A DNA stretch of 64,000 nucleotides from Isoetes taiwanensis (Eukaryota > Streptophyta > Lycopodiopsida > Isoetales > Isoetaceae), in the NCBI GenBank assembly GCA_021234155.1, contig JAJEKV010000414.1, forward strand, positions 62,001 to 126,000. Direction: 5' to 3'. Shown in pieces: positions 11,882 to 23,520 of the stretch. The position numbers and the translations under genes are program-made. A model generated the notes under the pieces. The model made no database searches. It had not been told where the DNA came from and worked only from the letters and a program-made list of their open reading frames with translations. Every line of letters starts with the position of its first letter. Position 1 is the first letter of the stretch.

Positions 11882-14800
11882 ATCTAGTCACATCGCCTTT
11901 GTACCTGGCGAGGGAACTCCTACTAACTTGTATACCTATGACTATGTTAAATACCTACTGAGCAATGGCATGATTGCCATGTCCATTTCATGTGTACCTG
12001 GAGGGTTTGTCACAGTTCGTGGTGTAATGTCAGCTTATGTGATACCGGAAGACAGTTGATACTTGATCCTGAGCGTCCAGTAGAATTTATGCAGTGAGAA
12101 AGACAAGTATGGCAAATCAGTCAGCAACCATTTAGCAATGATAAGAACTTTGAATTCTGCATTCCCACTTTGCAGCTTGTGCTTACGACCAGCAGAATGG
12201 ATGATCCTTTAAATTCATCTACACTTGTAGGTGTAGCATTCCATTACCTGTGCAGGAGAAGGATAACTTATAATAATATCTGTTCTAACAGTTTCAGATT
12301 ATGCTGAATGAAGTGTGGTGATCTATTTTCGTTAAAATTGAGGAAAGGTTCTAAACAAGATACAGCATGCAAGGTTGTCTTCTGCAAGGAGCCAATGAGA
12401 AATGAGATATTTAGGACATTAGCTGAGAAATCGATGAACTAATGGTATGAATAAGATGGTTGCAGGCTTCAGAGGCTTAGAGCACAACTGGAATTCTAAG
12501 GATGAGTTATGCTACAGACCGTACACATGCCCAACGCATCTAGTGATCTTATAACAAGCAAGGTCAGGCTCTGGGAACTAGATAATTCAGCTTGATTTAG
12601 AGAATGTATTTCTATAGAAGCGTGGATATAATAGTGATGGTTATAAAGGAATAAAGAACAAGGAGTGCAGCTATGGGAAATGGTGGTACATGGTATGGGT
12701 ATCTGTCTTACTTAGCCAACCATATATTTCTTCCTTCCAGATATCTTAGAAGAAAATGAGACGTTCCCTGGCACAAAAGGTGGCTCAGATTGAACAGGGA
12801 GGTCTGGCCAGAATGCAGAACTTTATTGTGCAGAACATTTATGAGCAAGCAAACAGGACAGCTACGCTCAAATACTCAAGAGAGACTCCAGCAAGATGAG
12901 AATCCCTGTTAGTGCTGCACTACTTGGTAAAAATAGACATCAAATGATGGTGTCTTATACGTTAATGCTCAAAGGGTAGATTCTGCTAGATCTCCAGGCA
13001 ATGCATAAGATTATTGTTACCAGGGGATTTAACTCCATAAAATATTGGTGCATGTTCCTAGAGCCAATGCATTGCAAGATTGAGACTGGTAATGAAGGAT
13101 ATGAATGCTACAAGAGGTCCCTACACTTCACTTGCACTGTCCCCGTGTAATGAATAGTTTGGGACAGAATGCATTGTGTATTGTATTATATTAATTTATG
13201 CATCTTAGTGCTTTCAACATCGCTGTGTAGATTGTAAAGCTTCCGTTAAGTTCTAAATATCATGTCGGCATTATTGTAACGAGTTCAATAAAAGTATGCA
13301 CAATAGGTCCATTCTTAGTGCAATCTTACAGACTTTCCAGGTCCAACCAGCTGGAAGTTTGCTTTTATGACTAGAGAAAGAAAATTGCGAAGTTTAGGCT
13401 CAAATACCCTATATGCAAAATTCATTGAGACTACCTGTTTCATTAAATAGAGATAATGTTTCATCAAATAGAGTGGTTTAACGTCTTTGAAGCATCAAAT
13501 TCATGAGAAGTATAAACGCAAACCATCATTTATGTGCAATAATGTTCAAAGAACACGGACAATATATTTGAGATATATCTTGTCTGTTCCGCTAAGGATT
13601 TTAATCGCAAAGTGTGCCCATCCTTCTTTAGAACATGGATAAATCCATTTTTTGTAGATATATAGATAAGCATCATACTTCATTAGCCATTATTGCAAGA
13701 CGTTTGCTTATATAAACACCTCAATTAAAGAAAAGCAGACCATACTACAGATCCAGACAACTACCTGTCTAGATGAAGAGCTTGCATAATATTTACCAAA
13801 ACATATAAAAAATCAACATAAAGTAGCCGACAATCAAATTAGGTATCGGGTTGGTTGTTACTTGAGAACCAATTGGCATACTTTTGAGCAAAGTATATTC
13901 GGTCTCTTCAAATGAAATTCCTTATTATAATTTTAGTTCTCCCTTTATGTCGAATTTGCATCATCCTCCACCCTCTTGTCTGTTGAAGTCTTTTAATCTT
14001 AATCTGCTTTATCTCAAAGTGGGATTTGGAGCTTTTGGTTCTTTATTTGACAAGCTTTTGAATTTGGTTTAGCTCTTTTTCCCAATCACCAATCTTCCAC
14101 CCGATCTGTTTAATTGCATACATAAATTAGAAAATAAAGAAAAATTCCAAAGGTGTATTTCTCCTTAATCTTAAAGTGCTTTAACCAACTCTAATCGCTT
14201 TTTTAGCAAACTACAATAGCCTTCCAATTCAACCATTGAATCAGAGGCCAAGAATATGGGCATACACGGCAGCCATCAGAGAGAATACAAAGAGCTCAAA
14301 GGAGGATCCCAAAACCCCAAGAACACTAAAGAACACTGTTCTGGACCACCTTAGAATTTGGAGCTGTTATATGCCCACCGTCTGCAATTATGCCTCTTTT
14401 TCTTTAAAAGTATCATAAGATGCGTGTTAGATTATCGATGCTAAGTTAATATATGTTTATTCTTCTTATTGAGTTTATAATCATTCTTCTCTCACCGCTT
14501 GTGATCATGATGATTAGTTAGAACTCTCTCGATTAGGATAAGTGTAGAAGAACATCGTTGCATAGCATTCTCATATCACATCACACTTGTGGTCGAGTAT
14601 GAGGGATTAGGTACTTGGATGCATAAATGTGTTTAAGACTATATGTATGTACCAAGGGGGATTCACTTGTGTTATGCATATAAACCATCTGAGTGTATAC
14701 TAAGTGGTTTTTTTATTGCCTATTTTGTACTTATAATAAGAGGTATTTACTATTTATCTCGGCTTGTCTAGTTATATTTTAAGGAGTATAAGCCAGTTTT

Positions 14801-15639
14801 CTGCGTATGATAAGGGGGTTTTGTTTGACCCTAGGAACGCAGATGCCATATCCAAAATACATATAGGTGAATCCTCTGGGGCATATATTAATGGAGATAT
14901 AGCTAGAGATGGTATAATACTCACATGCATTTTCTAGCCGCACGAATGGTTTTGACCCCGTTGCCGGTTCCTGTACTCTTGTATTGGAATAAATAATTGA
15001 ATTAGGCAGAGGGAGACACTGAGGAAGTCCATTTAAAACCATGCATCCAAGGCACATTCAATGTCCTGTACCTAAGGGTGATATATGGGCTATGTTACAG
15101 ATTCACTGTTGGAGTTTATGCCCATGGTCTGCCCTTGAGGATGATTTAGTAGACCCTATTTGCAAGAGGCCCGAGAGAGAGGGCAAATGATGTGGATTTT
15201 CCTAAGGCATGTTCTTATGCCAACTTGTCATTCTGCCATATCTGTTTGACATTGAAGCATGAACCTTTGCTTAAGGATAACCATGAGAAGATTGATCGTG
15301 GATTAGGTTTATTATTACTATTATTTCATTGTTGTTATTCATGGTTGAGTTACTCTATGCATACTCTGATTCTTAGTTATTATGATAAGGGCGGTTCACT
15401 TTTGGGTGCCATACAAAATGTGTCTGCATCCTCACAAGGAATCAGGTAATACTGATTTTTGGTACAGCAGGTTCTCACTTAGGTAAGAGAACGACAAAAT
15501 TCATGATTTCTTTCATCAACTCTTGCAACTGCACTTAAAAGCTTCTAGAATAATTAGCTTAGTTTTAGTTTTTAAGCTGATCCTCAATTTTGCATTTTAG
15601 CATCCACAAGTCCCAAAGAGTTTGGAGTCAGTATGATTG
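11882..15639. other. 3' flank of the TGD3-like gene and long stretch without a recognised gene
   Basis: The first kilobase is probably 3' untranslated or flanking DNA. AATAAA-like motifs occur at about 12650 and 13288. Further on are only AT-rich sequence and short open frames without family resemblance (for example 13884-14072, 14236-14418 and, on the minus strand, 14779-15057). Nothing was identified with support. Confidence 0.4.
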
Positions 15640-15915
15640 GGCCCATGGTCGCACCTATTAAAGGTCTTGGTGGAGCCGTCCTTCTATACAAGGTCCAAGT
15701 CTAGTGTTTGGTTGTGTCCCTTGCTATCTGGAATGACTTGGATCAAGTGCAAAAAGTCTTCTTGGCACATGCGCTGGGAGTGAAGTCCACGGTCCAATAT
15801 CAAATCCTATTACATGAGACAGGTTTCTTGCCTCTTCAGAGAGCAATCCTTGATCGCCACATCGTCTACTTTCAGAAGGTGGTCTATAGGGACGAGCTCG
15901 TCTCTTCAACTTGAC
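15640..15915 (+). pseudogene. LINE-type reverse-transcriptase ORF2 C-terminal remnant
   Basis: The plus frame reads GGAVLLYKVQV, a stop, then LAIWNDLDQVQKVFLAHALG, VKSTVQYQILLHETGFLPLQ and RAILDRHIVYFQKV. This pattern (a W..l..vQk.FL...LGvk..t.Y..lL.EtG.lPl block) is typical of the region downstream of the reverse-transcriptase domain in plant non-LTR retroelements. The stop and the lack of any upstream reverse-transcriptase motif show a 5'-truncated dead copy. No poly-A tail was located with confidence. Confidence 0.55.
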
Positions 15916-17344
15916 CTACACTATGGCCTTAACACTATAGTTGTCCCTTGATGAACCCAAATGGGTTCATTCGTACACTTTTTTTGAAATTCTATTATAG
16001 CTTCGAGATAAAGAATTTGTCTACATACTCACAATATGTTGTCCTCCATGAGTGTACATATAAGGAAAAATTTATGAAAAATATAAAAAGCTTCTAATAC
16101 CAAATATAATATGGAGCCGAATGCAAAGGGGTCAAGTTTATTTTCAAAGTCTTTAGCATTTCTCACATTATTTTGCAAATATGATTTGTAACTCATGATA
16201 TGAGAAATCTATCACAAGAAGAATTAGAAAAATCTATGGTAGATTTCTCGAGAAATAATTCCTTAAAGTTCGAAGTTCAGAAGTTCTTTATGGACCCAGT
16301 TAGGTCCCCCGAGGGTCAAAATTTTGAAAATTCATAGTACTGCTCCACTTTTTAAAAAATGAAATCCATTTAGCAAGACGTGTAGTACTTAGTATCTATT
16401 TCCATTGAAAAATAATAGTACCTTCACATCCTTATTCTATTTCAAATATCATGGATATGAAATGGTTCCTGGATGCCTATTTTTCATAAATTCCTTAGGG
16501 ACCTGACTGGGTCTCTCAAGGATTGAAATTATGATTTGCTCATTGATACATCAAATTTTTATGAAATCACATGAAATTTGAAAAATGAGTAGCACTTATA
16601 GGCTATGTTCATAGAAAATTAATATTACCTTGAAATTTGTATTCCATATTGAGTATCATGAGATTATATCATATCATCGAAACCATCGAATAGAGTGTAT
16701 TTCAAGGTGTGATTGTGCCAAACTTGTGAAGAATTTTATTACGCCATATGGTGAATGCGACGACCGTATTAACCTTATAATTCAGGTGTTCATATTTAAA
16801 ATCTCATAAGTATCATGAAGAACTAGTCCCTAATATGGAGCAGGGATTGAGGGACCCATAGGGGTTGATGAACCCAAACAGGTCCTTGAGACAACTCTAG
16901 TGTTAAGCCCTACTGGAGGGAAAATAGAGCTCAATGGCTGGCCTGATGGAATGTGCAGGAGCCCAGATGTATATAGATGCAAACAGATGTTTGCATTCAT
17001 AGGTGCTGAGACGGAGGAATCTCCTGCATCTATACAATCAGGCATTGTATAGATGTTGGGGACATCAAATACACTTTTGTCACATGTTATTTTCCAATCC
17101 ATTACAACTTGCAATAAAGAAAGCGAACCATAGATTACCACATGGCATAGCTTTATGTGGTGTTAGCGCCACCATCTCACCAACACCACAATACATAATA
17201 AAAAAAAGGGAAAAAGAAAACAAGGTGCTACGCACGGAGGGTTGCCTTCTATGGCCGGAGGGTGAAGTGGCTTAAATCATAGCTCAAAGTCATGTTTTGA
17301 CAATCAATTCAAATTGCTATTTCTAGACAATAGAATACTTGATA
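15916..17344. other. Non-coding stretch with diverged repeats
   Basis: No gene is recognised. Phrases such as GGACCC/TG...GGGTCC/T and GATGAACCCAAA..GGT recur near 15951, 16294, 16500 and 16866, suggesting old repeats. A plus-strand frame around 16870-17040 (LSPTGGKIELNGWPDGMC...) looks weakly coding but has no recognised family. Confidence 0.35.
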
Positions 17345-17833
17345 CCATGACTTTATGGGACTTGGCCCGAAGAAATCTTTGGTGCTTTCAAAGATGGAAG
17401 AAGTATTGCAAAAACTCATTTGGACTCAACACCGGGAACACGAGCTCCTAAAGCCAACGGGTTTTTGTGCCTCATCTAATTTTTCCACTTTACAAAGCTT
17501 GTCAACAAGGTCCCTAAATGTTAAAGCCCTAGGAGCAAAACCTTTCTCAACCATCTGCTCACACACATCTACTATCAGATCAGATCTCTCATTCTCACAA
17601 AGAGCAAGAAAGAGAGTATTATAGAAGTGTATTAGCTCACAAAGATCGGGATGCAACTTATGTGAAGCAATAACCTCGAAAAAGCCTTTGACTTCATCCA
17701 ACTTTCCAACTTTACATAGGCCCTTCGGGGAATGAGTTGAATGTTATGTTCTCTCGAGCCATCTTTTTGTAGTAAAGATTTTGCATCATCAACTTGTCTC
17801 AGATCGGCTGATCTATCAATAAGGGACGTGCAT
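17345..17833 (-). pseudogene. PPR protein remnant, downstream part, cut by the CACTA element
   Basis: On the minus strand this reads as pentatricopeptide repeats: KGLCKVGKLDEVKGFFEVIA, then LIHFYNTLFLALCENE, then LVDKLCKVEKLDEAQK. PPR proteins bind organelle RNA. Upstream in the gene (higher coordinates) the frame shifts (MARENITFNSFP in one frame, DVKTCTSLID.SADLR in another). The sequence stops at 17833, where the CACTA element begins, and resumes at 26801. Several frameshifts show the gene had decayed, before or after the insertion. Confidence 0.7.
17831..17833. repeat. Target-site duplication CAT, left copy
   Basis: CAT directly precedes the CACTA terminus and matches CAT at 26801-26803. 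Three-base duplications are the rule for CACTA elements. Confidence 0.75.
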
Positions 17834-17860
17834 CACTACCACCCCAAAACCGGGTCCACA
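17834..17860 (+). repeat. CACTA left terminal inverted repeat
   Basis: The 27-base terminus pairs with the reverse complement of 26774-26800. The first 14 bases (CACTACCACCCCAA) are identical, and GGTCCACA is shared after a four-mismatch gap. Confidence 0.85.
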
Positions 17861-18690
17861 TGTTGTTTTTAGTTGTCTTTTGAAAAAAACAACACAAAAA
17901 ACTATGTGTTGTTTTTTGTGGGATTTGCTAGAAATGACGTGTAGTTTTTAGCAAAATTTTTATACATGTAGTTTTTGTTGCCAAAAGTCTACGCATAGAG
18001 TTTTGTCAAAATTATCTACACGTAGGAATTAACGTATATTTCTACATGTTGTTTTAAAAGTAGCTGTAGTTTTCAAGTGTTGCCTTCTTAAAAAGTAGAC
18101 ATGTGGTTCGTAATACAATTAAAATGTCTACATGTTGTTTTTTAATTGTTGTTTCTTGAAAAAACATTTTTTTTTTTTTTTAAGTAGCTGTAGTTTTCAA
18201 GTGTTGCTTTTATAAAAAGTAGACATGTGGTTCATAATACAATTAAAAGGTCTATATGTTGTTTTTAACTGTTGTTTTGGAAAAAAAGAACACTATGTTT
18301 TTTAAAAATAGCTGTAGTTTTTAAGTGTTGCTTTCCTAAAAAGTAGACATGTGGTTCGTAATAAAACTTGAAAGGTCTATATATTATTTTTTAGTGTTGT
18401 TTTGCAAAAAAACAACACTAAAAACCACATAAAAGATTTTGTCCAACTTTATTAAAACTACACATAGTTTTCGCATTTTTCTTTAGCTATGTTGTTTCTA
18501 AACGTTGCTTTCTTCATAAAATAATACATGGTTTCAAGAAAAGAAAAAAAATGTTTTTTCAAGAATAGTTATTGTTTTAAGTACTTTTTATTATAAAATC
18601 CATATTTTTCAAGTGATTTTGTTTGAATAAAAGACATGGTTAAAAACGTGGTGTTAAAAAAAACATTGATTGCATTTGGTTAAAATCGAT
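17861..18690. repeat. CACTA left subterminal repeat array
   Basis: Dense repeats of GTTGTTTTT and GTAGTTTT motifs. A 124-base unit starts with TAGCTGTAGTTTTCAAGTGTTG at 18061, 18185 and 18309, each followed by AAAAGTAGACATGTGGTTCRTAATA. Subterminal arrays like this are where CACTA-encoded proteins bind in studied elements; binding here is inference. Confidence 0.75.
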
Positions 18691-18879
18691 TATTGCAACC
18701 ATTTTGTTTAGCATACTTTATAGCCTATGATCAAGAGATTATTTTATCATATATTCCATATAGGAAGCTATTAAAATTTATGAACAAAATAGCTTGAAAC
18801 TTTTAATGGCGCCAACCAAACAAATGATATTTAAAATTTATTTATACAAACAACATAGCAAAGCTGATAAGAAGAACGT

Positions 18880-19243
18880 AATGCCCATAGGTTTGAGGGT
18901 ATTTTAATGGAAATGATCATAACTTTTTGTGATGATCCAAATGAGAATGAGCCTTTCAGAGCTATTGTAAGGAGGATGAAATCTTCCCATCAAAAGTAAG
19001 ATCATATAAATCGGAGTCTTAAATCACAAGTTATGCTATTTTTAATACACAAGGAAATTGTAAAAATTTCAGAGGGATTTACGAGACCATAACTTGAGAT
19101 TCCGAATCCGATTCAGGAGATGTTAACTTTCATGGAAAGTTCTCAATCTCTTCTACAATATATCTGATAGACTCATTCTCATTTGGATCATCACAAAAAA
19201 GTTATGATCAATTCCATAAAAATACCCCAAACTAGGGGCATTT
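18880..19243. mobile_element. Foldback MITE nested in the CACTA element
   Basis: The left arm starts AATGCCCATAGG...GGGTATTTTAATGG and runs through GATCATAACTTTTTGTGATG to AATGAGAATGAG near 18955. The right arm, ending at 19243, is its near-perfect reverse complement, giving arms of about 70 bases in a unit of about 364 bases. The interior has no coding potential. I could not define a target duplication, so the superfamily is open. Confidence 0.65.
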
Positions 19244-20272
19244 TGTTAATTTTAGCAAAACGTAAGGGGGTATTTCAGAGTTTTTCCAAAAAAAAAAAAG
19301 GATGGCTATAGCTATGGTAGTCCAGGAAAGAAAATAGTCTGCCCCTGTTCTATTCCAGAGCACGGTTCGTGAAAAATAAAACCATTCTTGTATTTTGGAG
19401 ACAATTAAAGCCTGCAAGAATTCAGAAAATCCCTTGTAAGATAGCCATGGCTGCAAAACTTGCCTTCTGGTTTCCGCAAAAAGCTGGTGGGCTGTTGAAT
19501 TAAGAGAGGAATCTGGTACCCAATCCCCAAATTCCAATGTTATCATAATGCTGCTCGATTTTGATTGAGAAATTCCAATCTGGAGCAGTCTGTATTGTCT
19601 GCTAGAGATTCCAATAAAATCTTAAACAAAAATCTGGATAGACTGCAATAAAAAAAAGCCTGATCATTAGCAAATTATTACAGTTTGCATCCTATTTAAC
19701 GTACTGCAAAAATACAAATCAAAATTCCCTACCGCATCCATTCTGCCAAATCCAAAGATATCCTGGTCTACAGCTACTGCCAGTTTGGAAATCAATGAAT
19801 AACACTCCTCAAACTATGCCATTTCCCAACTATGCCATCATCTGTGCTTCTCATCGACATAATCAGCTTCAGGCAGGTAGAATGACCTCCTTTCCTTTGA
19901 ATCCATCTATTCCATGATCACCATAGCTCTATGCGAGCATTTGCTTGGAGACGAAAACCTATTGCTTTCTAATGAACTGTTCAAGAGCCTCCAACTTCGG
20001 CATATCAACATAGAGCTGAGATTTATATGCATACATGGGCTTTTACATAGCATAATATACTAAAACTGCAGCTCTGATTCCTGAACAGGATGGTGCCAGA
20101 TTACTCTTGGAGGTAGAATGGCATGGTCGGAAGATGGCATGGCCGGAAGTGGCTGGAAGAATGGCATGACCGGAAGTGGAGATCCTAAATAGGAGATAGA
20201 AGCGGGATAGGAGATTGAAGCAAAGAGATAATATCAGATATGAGCATCAAATGAAAACCCTATTACAGAAAC
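19244..20272. other. CACTA interior, no gene recognised
   Basis: A minus-strand frame at 19232-19546 is open but has no family resemblance. Near 20110-20185 there is a short tandem-like repeat (GGCATGGYCGGAAGTGG / GGCATGACCGGAAGTGG). GGAGATAGAAGCGGGATAGG at about 20191 resembles AGCGGGAAAGGAGATAGAAG at about 20599, so similar sequence flanks the PsbQ-like exon. Confidence 0.4.
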
Positions 20273-20560
20273 AGAAGGGGGCGGGGGGCCTTTAATCACG
20301 ATATCAGTATTGGCAGATGAAGATTGAACGGCGGAACCGACAGCCACAGCGGCGGCAAGAAGCCCTAACATGGATCTGCGGCCCTGAAAAGCTTCATCTC
20401 CGGTAGATGCCGAAGCTCTGATCATGGCAGGAATGCGATGGGCAGAAGGGGCGCTCTTTTGGGGCAAAGAAGATCCCAGGATTCCCGATCTACGGCCATC
20501 AAGAATGGCGTTGGAAGCTCCACACAGTGCTGCCATGGATGTTCCGACTGCCTGTGCCAT
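20273..20560 (-). pseudogene. First exon of a PsbQ-like photosystem II gene, captured fragment
   Basis: PsbQ is the 16-17 kDa extrinsic subunit of the oxygen-evolving complex on the lumen side of the thylakoid. From an ATG at 20560 the minus frame gives 96 codons: a plastid transit peptide (MAQAVGTSMAALCGASNAIL...), a twin-arginine RRSMLGLLAAAVAVG thylakoid signal, an SANT processing region, then DIVIKGPPPPS. The end matches the start of mature PsbQ (IVVGPPPPLSGGLPGT). A GT donor follows in phase 0 at 20272-20271, exactly where the next codon should be Gly. No later PsbQ exon lies downstream on this strand within the element, so this is an isolated exon, probably carried by the CACTA transposon. 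Further upstream is GC-richer sequence with CCTATTGGCC (CCAAT-type) near 20680, so part of the promoter may have come along. Confidence 0.7.
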
Positions 20561-21225
20561 CGCCACTCCTCTGTTCTCTATTCTGTTGCATTCTGTTTAG
20601 AAGCGGGAAAGGAGATAGAAGGGGGAAAGAGGCAGCATCAGATCTGGGCAGTTAATCTCCACCGTCAATCTAGGCCAATAGGATCCCAGGACATGGATCA
20701 CCATCTCAGCCGCTCATTTCAGCGGTTGGATTGATACAATTTTATCATGCATATTTTGATAGTTTATACCCTATTTTGGTAGTTTTCTTTTGTTAAATTT
20801 CATCATTCACAAAGCTCTATGGTTTTTAGGCTCTAGATTATACCGTATAACTTTTGAGCGATGTATATACTGGCCACCGTCACGTCATCTCATGCCCCCC
20901 ATCCCATGATGCCTTTTTTTCCATGGGGCATCGATGATGACCCCATTCAAACTATATTTTTTACGTGACCATATTTCATTCTTAAAATAAATCATGCATT
21001 TTTATCACTCTAGTGGCCATGATTCAAAATCCCCACTACCTCTATCTAGATAATTTGTCATTGTATGTCATGCTCCACCGGGTTTTGCAAATAAGCTAAT
21101 GAGTATTTGTCCGATTTTTGTATAGAAACTCAAACCCTACCGGTTTCTTTGTGGGCAACAAAAGCTTCGAAACACAAAACGAAGATTCCAACTTAAATTA
21201 AGGACACTAACACCCTATTTTTATG

Positions 21226-21862
21226 CCTGCTAATGGCATGTTTGAGCCACGTCACATATTTGAGTCTATGTGGCATGTTTGAGCCACGTGTCATGTTTGA
21301 GCCTAGGGTATGTTTGAGATGCATGTCACATTTGAGTCCATGTGGCATGTTTGAGCAAAGGTGGCATGTTTGTGCCACATCTCATGTTTGAGCCGAGGGT
21401 GGCATGTTCTAGCCCTAGGGGCATGTTTGACACAACATTTCAATTATCAAAAAAAACATACCAAAAAAAAAAAAAAGGGAAAAAAAAGATATCATTTGAA
21501 AGAGCATTTTTTTATGACCTTAATGGCATGTTTTAGCCTAGGGACATGTTTGAGCCTAGGTGGCATGTTTGAAACTAGAGCATGTTTGACCCTAGGGGGC
21601 AATACTTGAGCCTAGGTGGCATATTTGAGCCTATGTGGCATGTTTGAGCGAAGTGATTGAGACTATGTGGTATGTTTGAGCCTAGGGGCATGTTCGACCC
21701 TAGGGCAATGCTTGAACCTATGTGGCATGTTTGAGACGAGGTGTTTAAGTATATGTGGCATGTTTGAGACTATATGGTATGTTTGAGCCAACATCGCATG
21801 TTTGAGCCACGTGGCATGTTTGAACATAGGGGCATGCTTGAGCCTAGGAGCACAACATTTCA
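21226..21862. repeat. Minisatellite block A, 19-bp unit, diverged
   Basis: Diverged copies of GGCATGTTTGAGCC followed by five variable bases. The array is interrupted by a unique A-rich stretch at about 21430-21520. Unit length drifts, but GCATGTTTGAG recurs throughout. Confidence 0.75.
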
Positions 21863-22830
21863 ACCATAAAAACTAGCGGTGAAGGACTTGGGGCAAGGGA
21901 TTGGAAAAGTGTAAAGGATGAAGCTCTTCTTGAAGAAAAAATATGCACGTGCCATAAATTTAATCTTGGATGTAGGTACCCTTTGGATTTGAGTTTGTGG
22001 ATTAGAATCAATGTTGGAGAGGAAAATGATGTAGAAAGGCACTTAAAAGGGGCATGATTGGCATTCTAGTTGTACCAATTTATTTCTAATGCATGGATAA
22101 GTAACCATTTGTTTCTAATACATGGATATGACAAAATTATTTCTCACCTATTAGCATAGGACATTAATAAGGATCTGAAGGTGACAAATAGGCTTCTTAG
22201 GATTGATAGTCAATCATGAATTTCAAAGAATTCATTACAACAACGGAAATTTGAACCTTCCATGCATTACCTTACATAAGGTATCTAGATTCGGAGAATA
22301 TTGTTTCTTCTTTGGTGCCACCTTGTCTTCCAAAGTCGCCTCTAAAATTTGTACTCTGAATTTTCTTTTGAGCATGCTTTATCTAGTGTGAAAAGTGGTT
22401 TCTAATAACCATATAAAACCAAATTAACAAAACATATTCAATTTCCATTTTGCTTCCTTTCTTTTTGCAAATGGCCAAATTCCATATTATCTCAACATTA
22501 ATCATTCGAAAAATCCTTGGGATGAAAGAATGAATTTTATTAAGCATTTTATTATGAATCATAATGCGAGAAAATGAAACTACTTTAAATGAAATAATAG
22601 TATCATCTCAACTTTAGTTCCACAGCTTGTTTGTAAGGAAATAAATATAGAAAGAAAGGATATGTTCTTACTATAATCTACATTGTGTTGAATTTTCACC
22701 GGTGTGGATGAGAAGTATTATTTAAAACAAGTAAGCATAAAGCGTGCGGTGCGAGAAAATGTCACCATCCCAACATTGTGTAAATTAAGTGGGATGCAGC
22801 ATGGACCACTACCACTCGTCCCATAATCCC
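21863..22830. other. CACTA interior, non-coding
   Basis: AT-rich sequence with no recognised gene or repeat. Confidence 0.35.
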
Positions 22831-23125
22831 TGTTTATTTTCTCCTTCTGACCAAGAACATCTCCTGATCTTGGAAGAGTAATAGTTTCACCGAGCCGACA
22901 ACAACAATTTTGTTAGTAGCCTCTTTTTCGCCAACATGAATGCCACGAGGAGAAATACCGGACTTCTTTGCTTGTAGGTTGACATAGCCTCCATAGCCCT
23001 AAACAAAAGCGGGGCCTTCTACAAGGATCTTCACTCGATCCGGAAGAAAGGAAGAAAGCGCAAAATTGAACCTGCTCAAAGCAGGGTCCTTGAACAGTGG
23101 ATTCAATGGTTGGATAGGAAAATCG
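22831..23125 (-). pseudogene. Second coding-like fragment inside the CACTA element, family unknown
   Basis: The minus frame reads PIQPLNPLFKDPALSRFNFA, then FLPDRVKILVEGPAFV, one TAG, then GYGGYVNLQAKKSGISPRG and EKEATNKIVVVG. Composition and length without stops (apart from one) look like a real protein rather than AT-rich chance. I do not recognise the family. The stop falls in GTTTAGGGC, which could instead be an intron acceptor. A captured host-gene piece is the likeliest explanation given its position. Confidence 0.4.
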
Positions 23126-23212
23126 AGCTCCAGGAGGGGTTGCATTAGCATCTGACCTCGGCGGAGGAGTGCCGCAAGGAAAGGCTACCTTGAGAACATT
23201 TTTGTTGGAACT

Positions 23213-23520
23213 GCGTGGCATGTTTGAGCCACCTTGGCATGTTTGAGACTAGGTCGCGTGTGGAGCTGTGTGGCATTTTGGAGCCTAGGTGGCATGTTTG
23301 AGCCGCCTTAGCATATTGGAGGCTAGGTGGCATGTTGGAGCCATCTTGGCATGTTGAAGCCGTGGCATGTTTGAGCCATCTTGGCATGTTGGAGTTCACA
23401 TTGGCATGTTTGAGCCACCTTGGCATGTTGGAGCCTAGGTGGCATGGGTGGAGGCCCACGTGTCATGTTTGTGCCACCTTGGCATGTTGGCGCCTAGGCG
23501 GCATGTTGGGCCCGTGTCTA
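23213..23520. repeat. Minisatellite block B, 19-bp unit
   Basis: About fifteen copies of the same 19-base unit as the larger array, alternating TTTGAGCCACCTTGGCATG and TTGGAGCCTAGGTGGCATG types. The block starts abruptly after the coding-like fragment. Confidence 0.8.

Noticed and set aside
11787-12059. 90-codon frame after the TGD3 stop
   Set aside because: It overlaps the last exon in another frame and runs into the 3' flank; no motif supports it.
16870-17040. Frame with LSPTGGKIELNGWPDG considered as an ABC transporter piece
   Set aside because: Resemblance is limited to a few residues; no Walker or signature motif is present.
20438-20734. Plus-strand frame opposite the PsbQ-like exon
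   Set aside because: It is the shadow of the minus-strand exon and its leader; no family resemblance.
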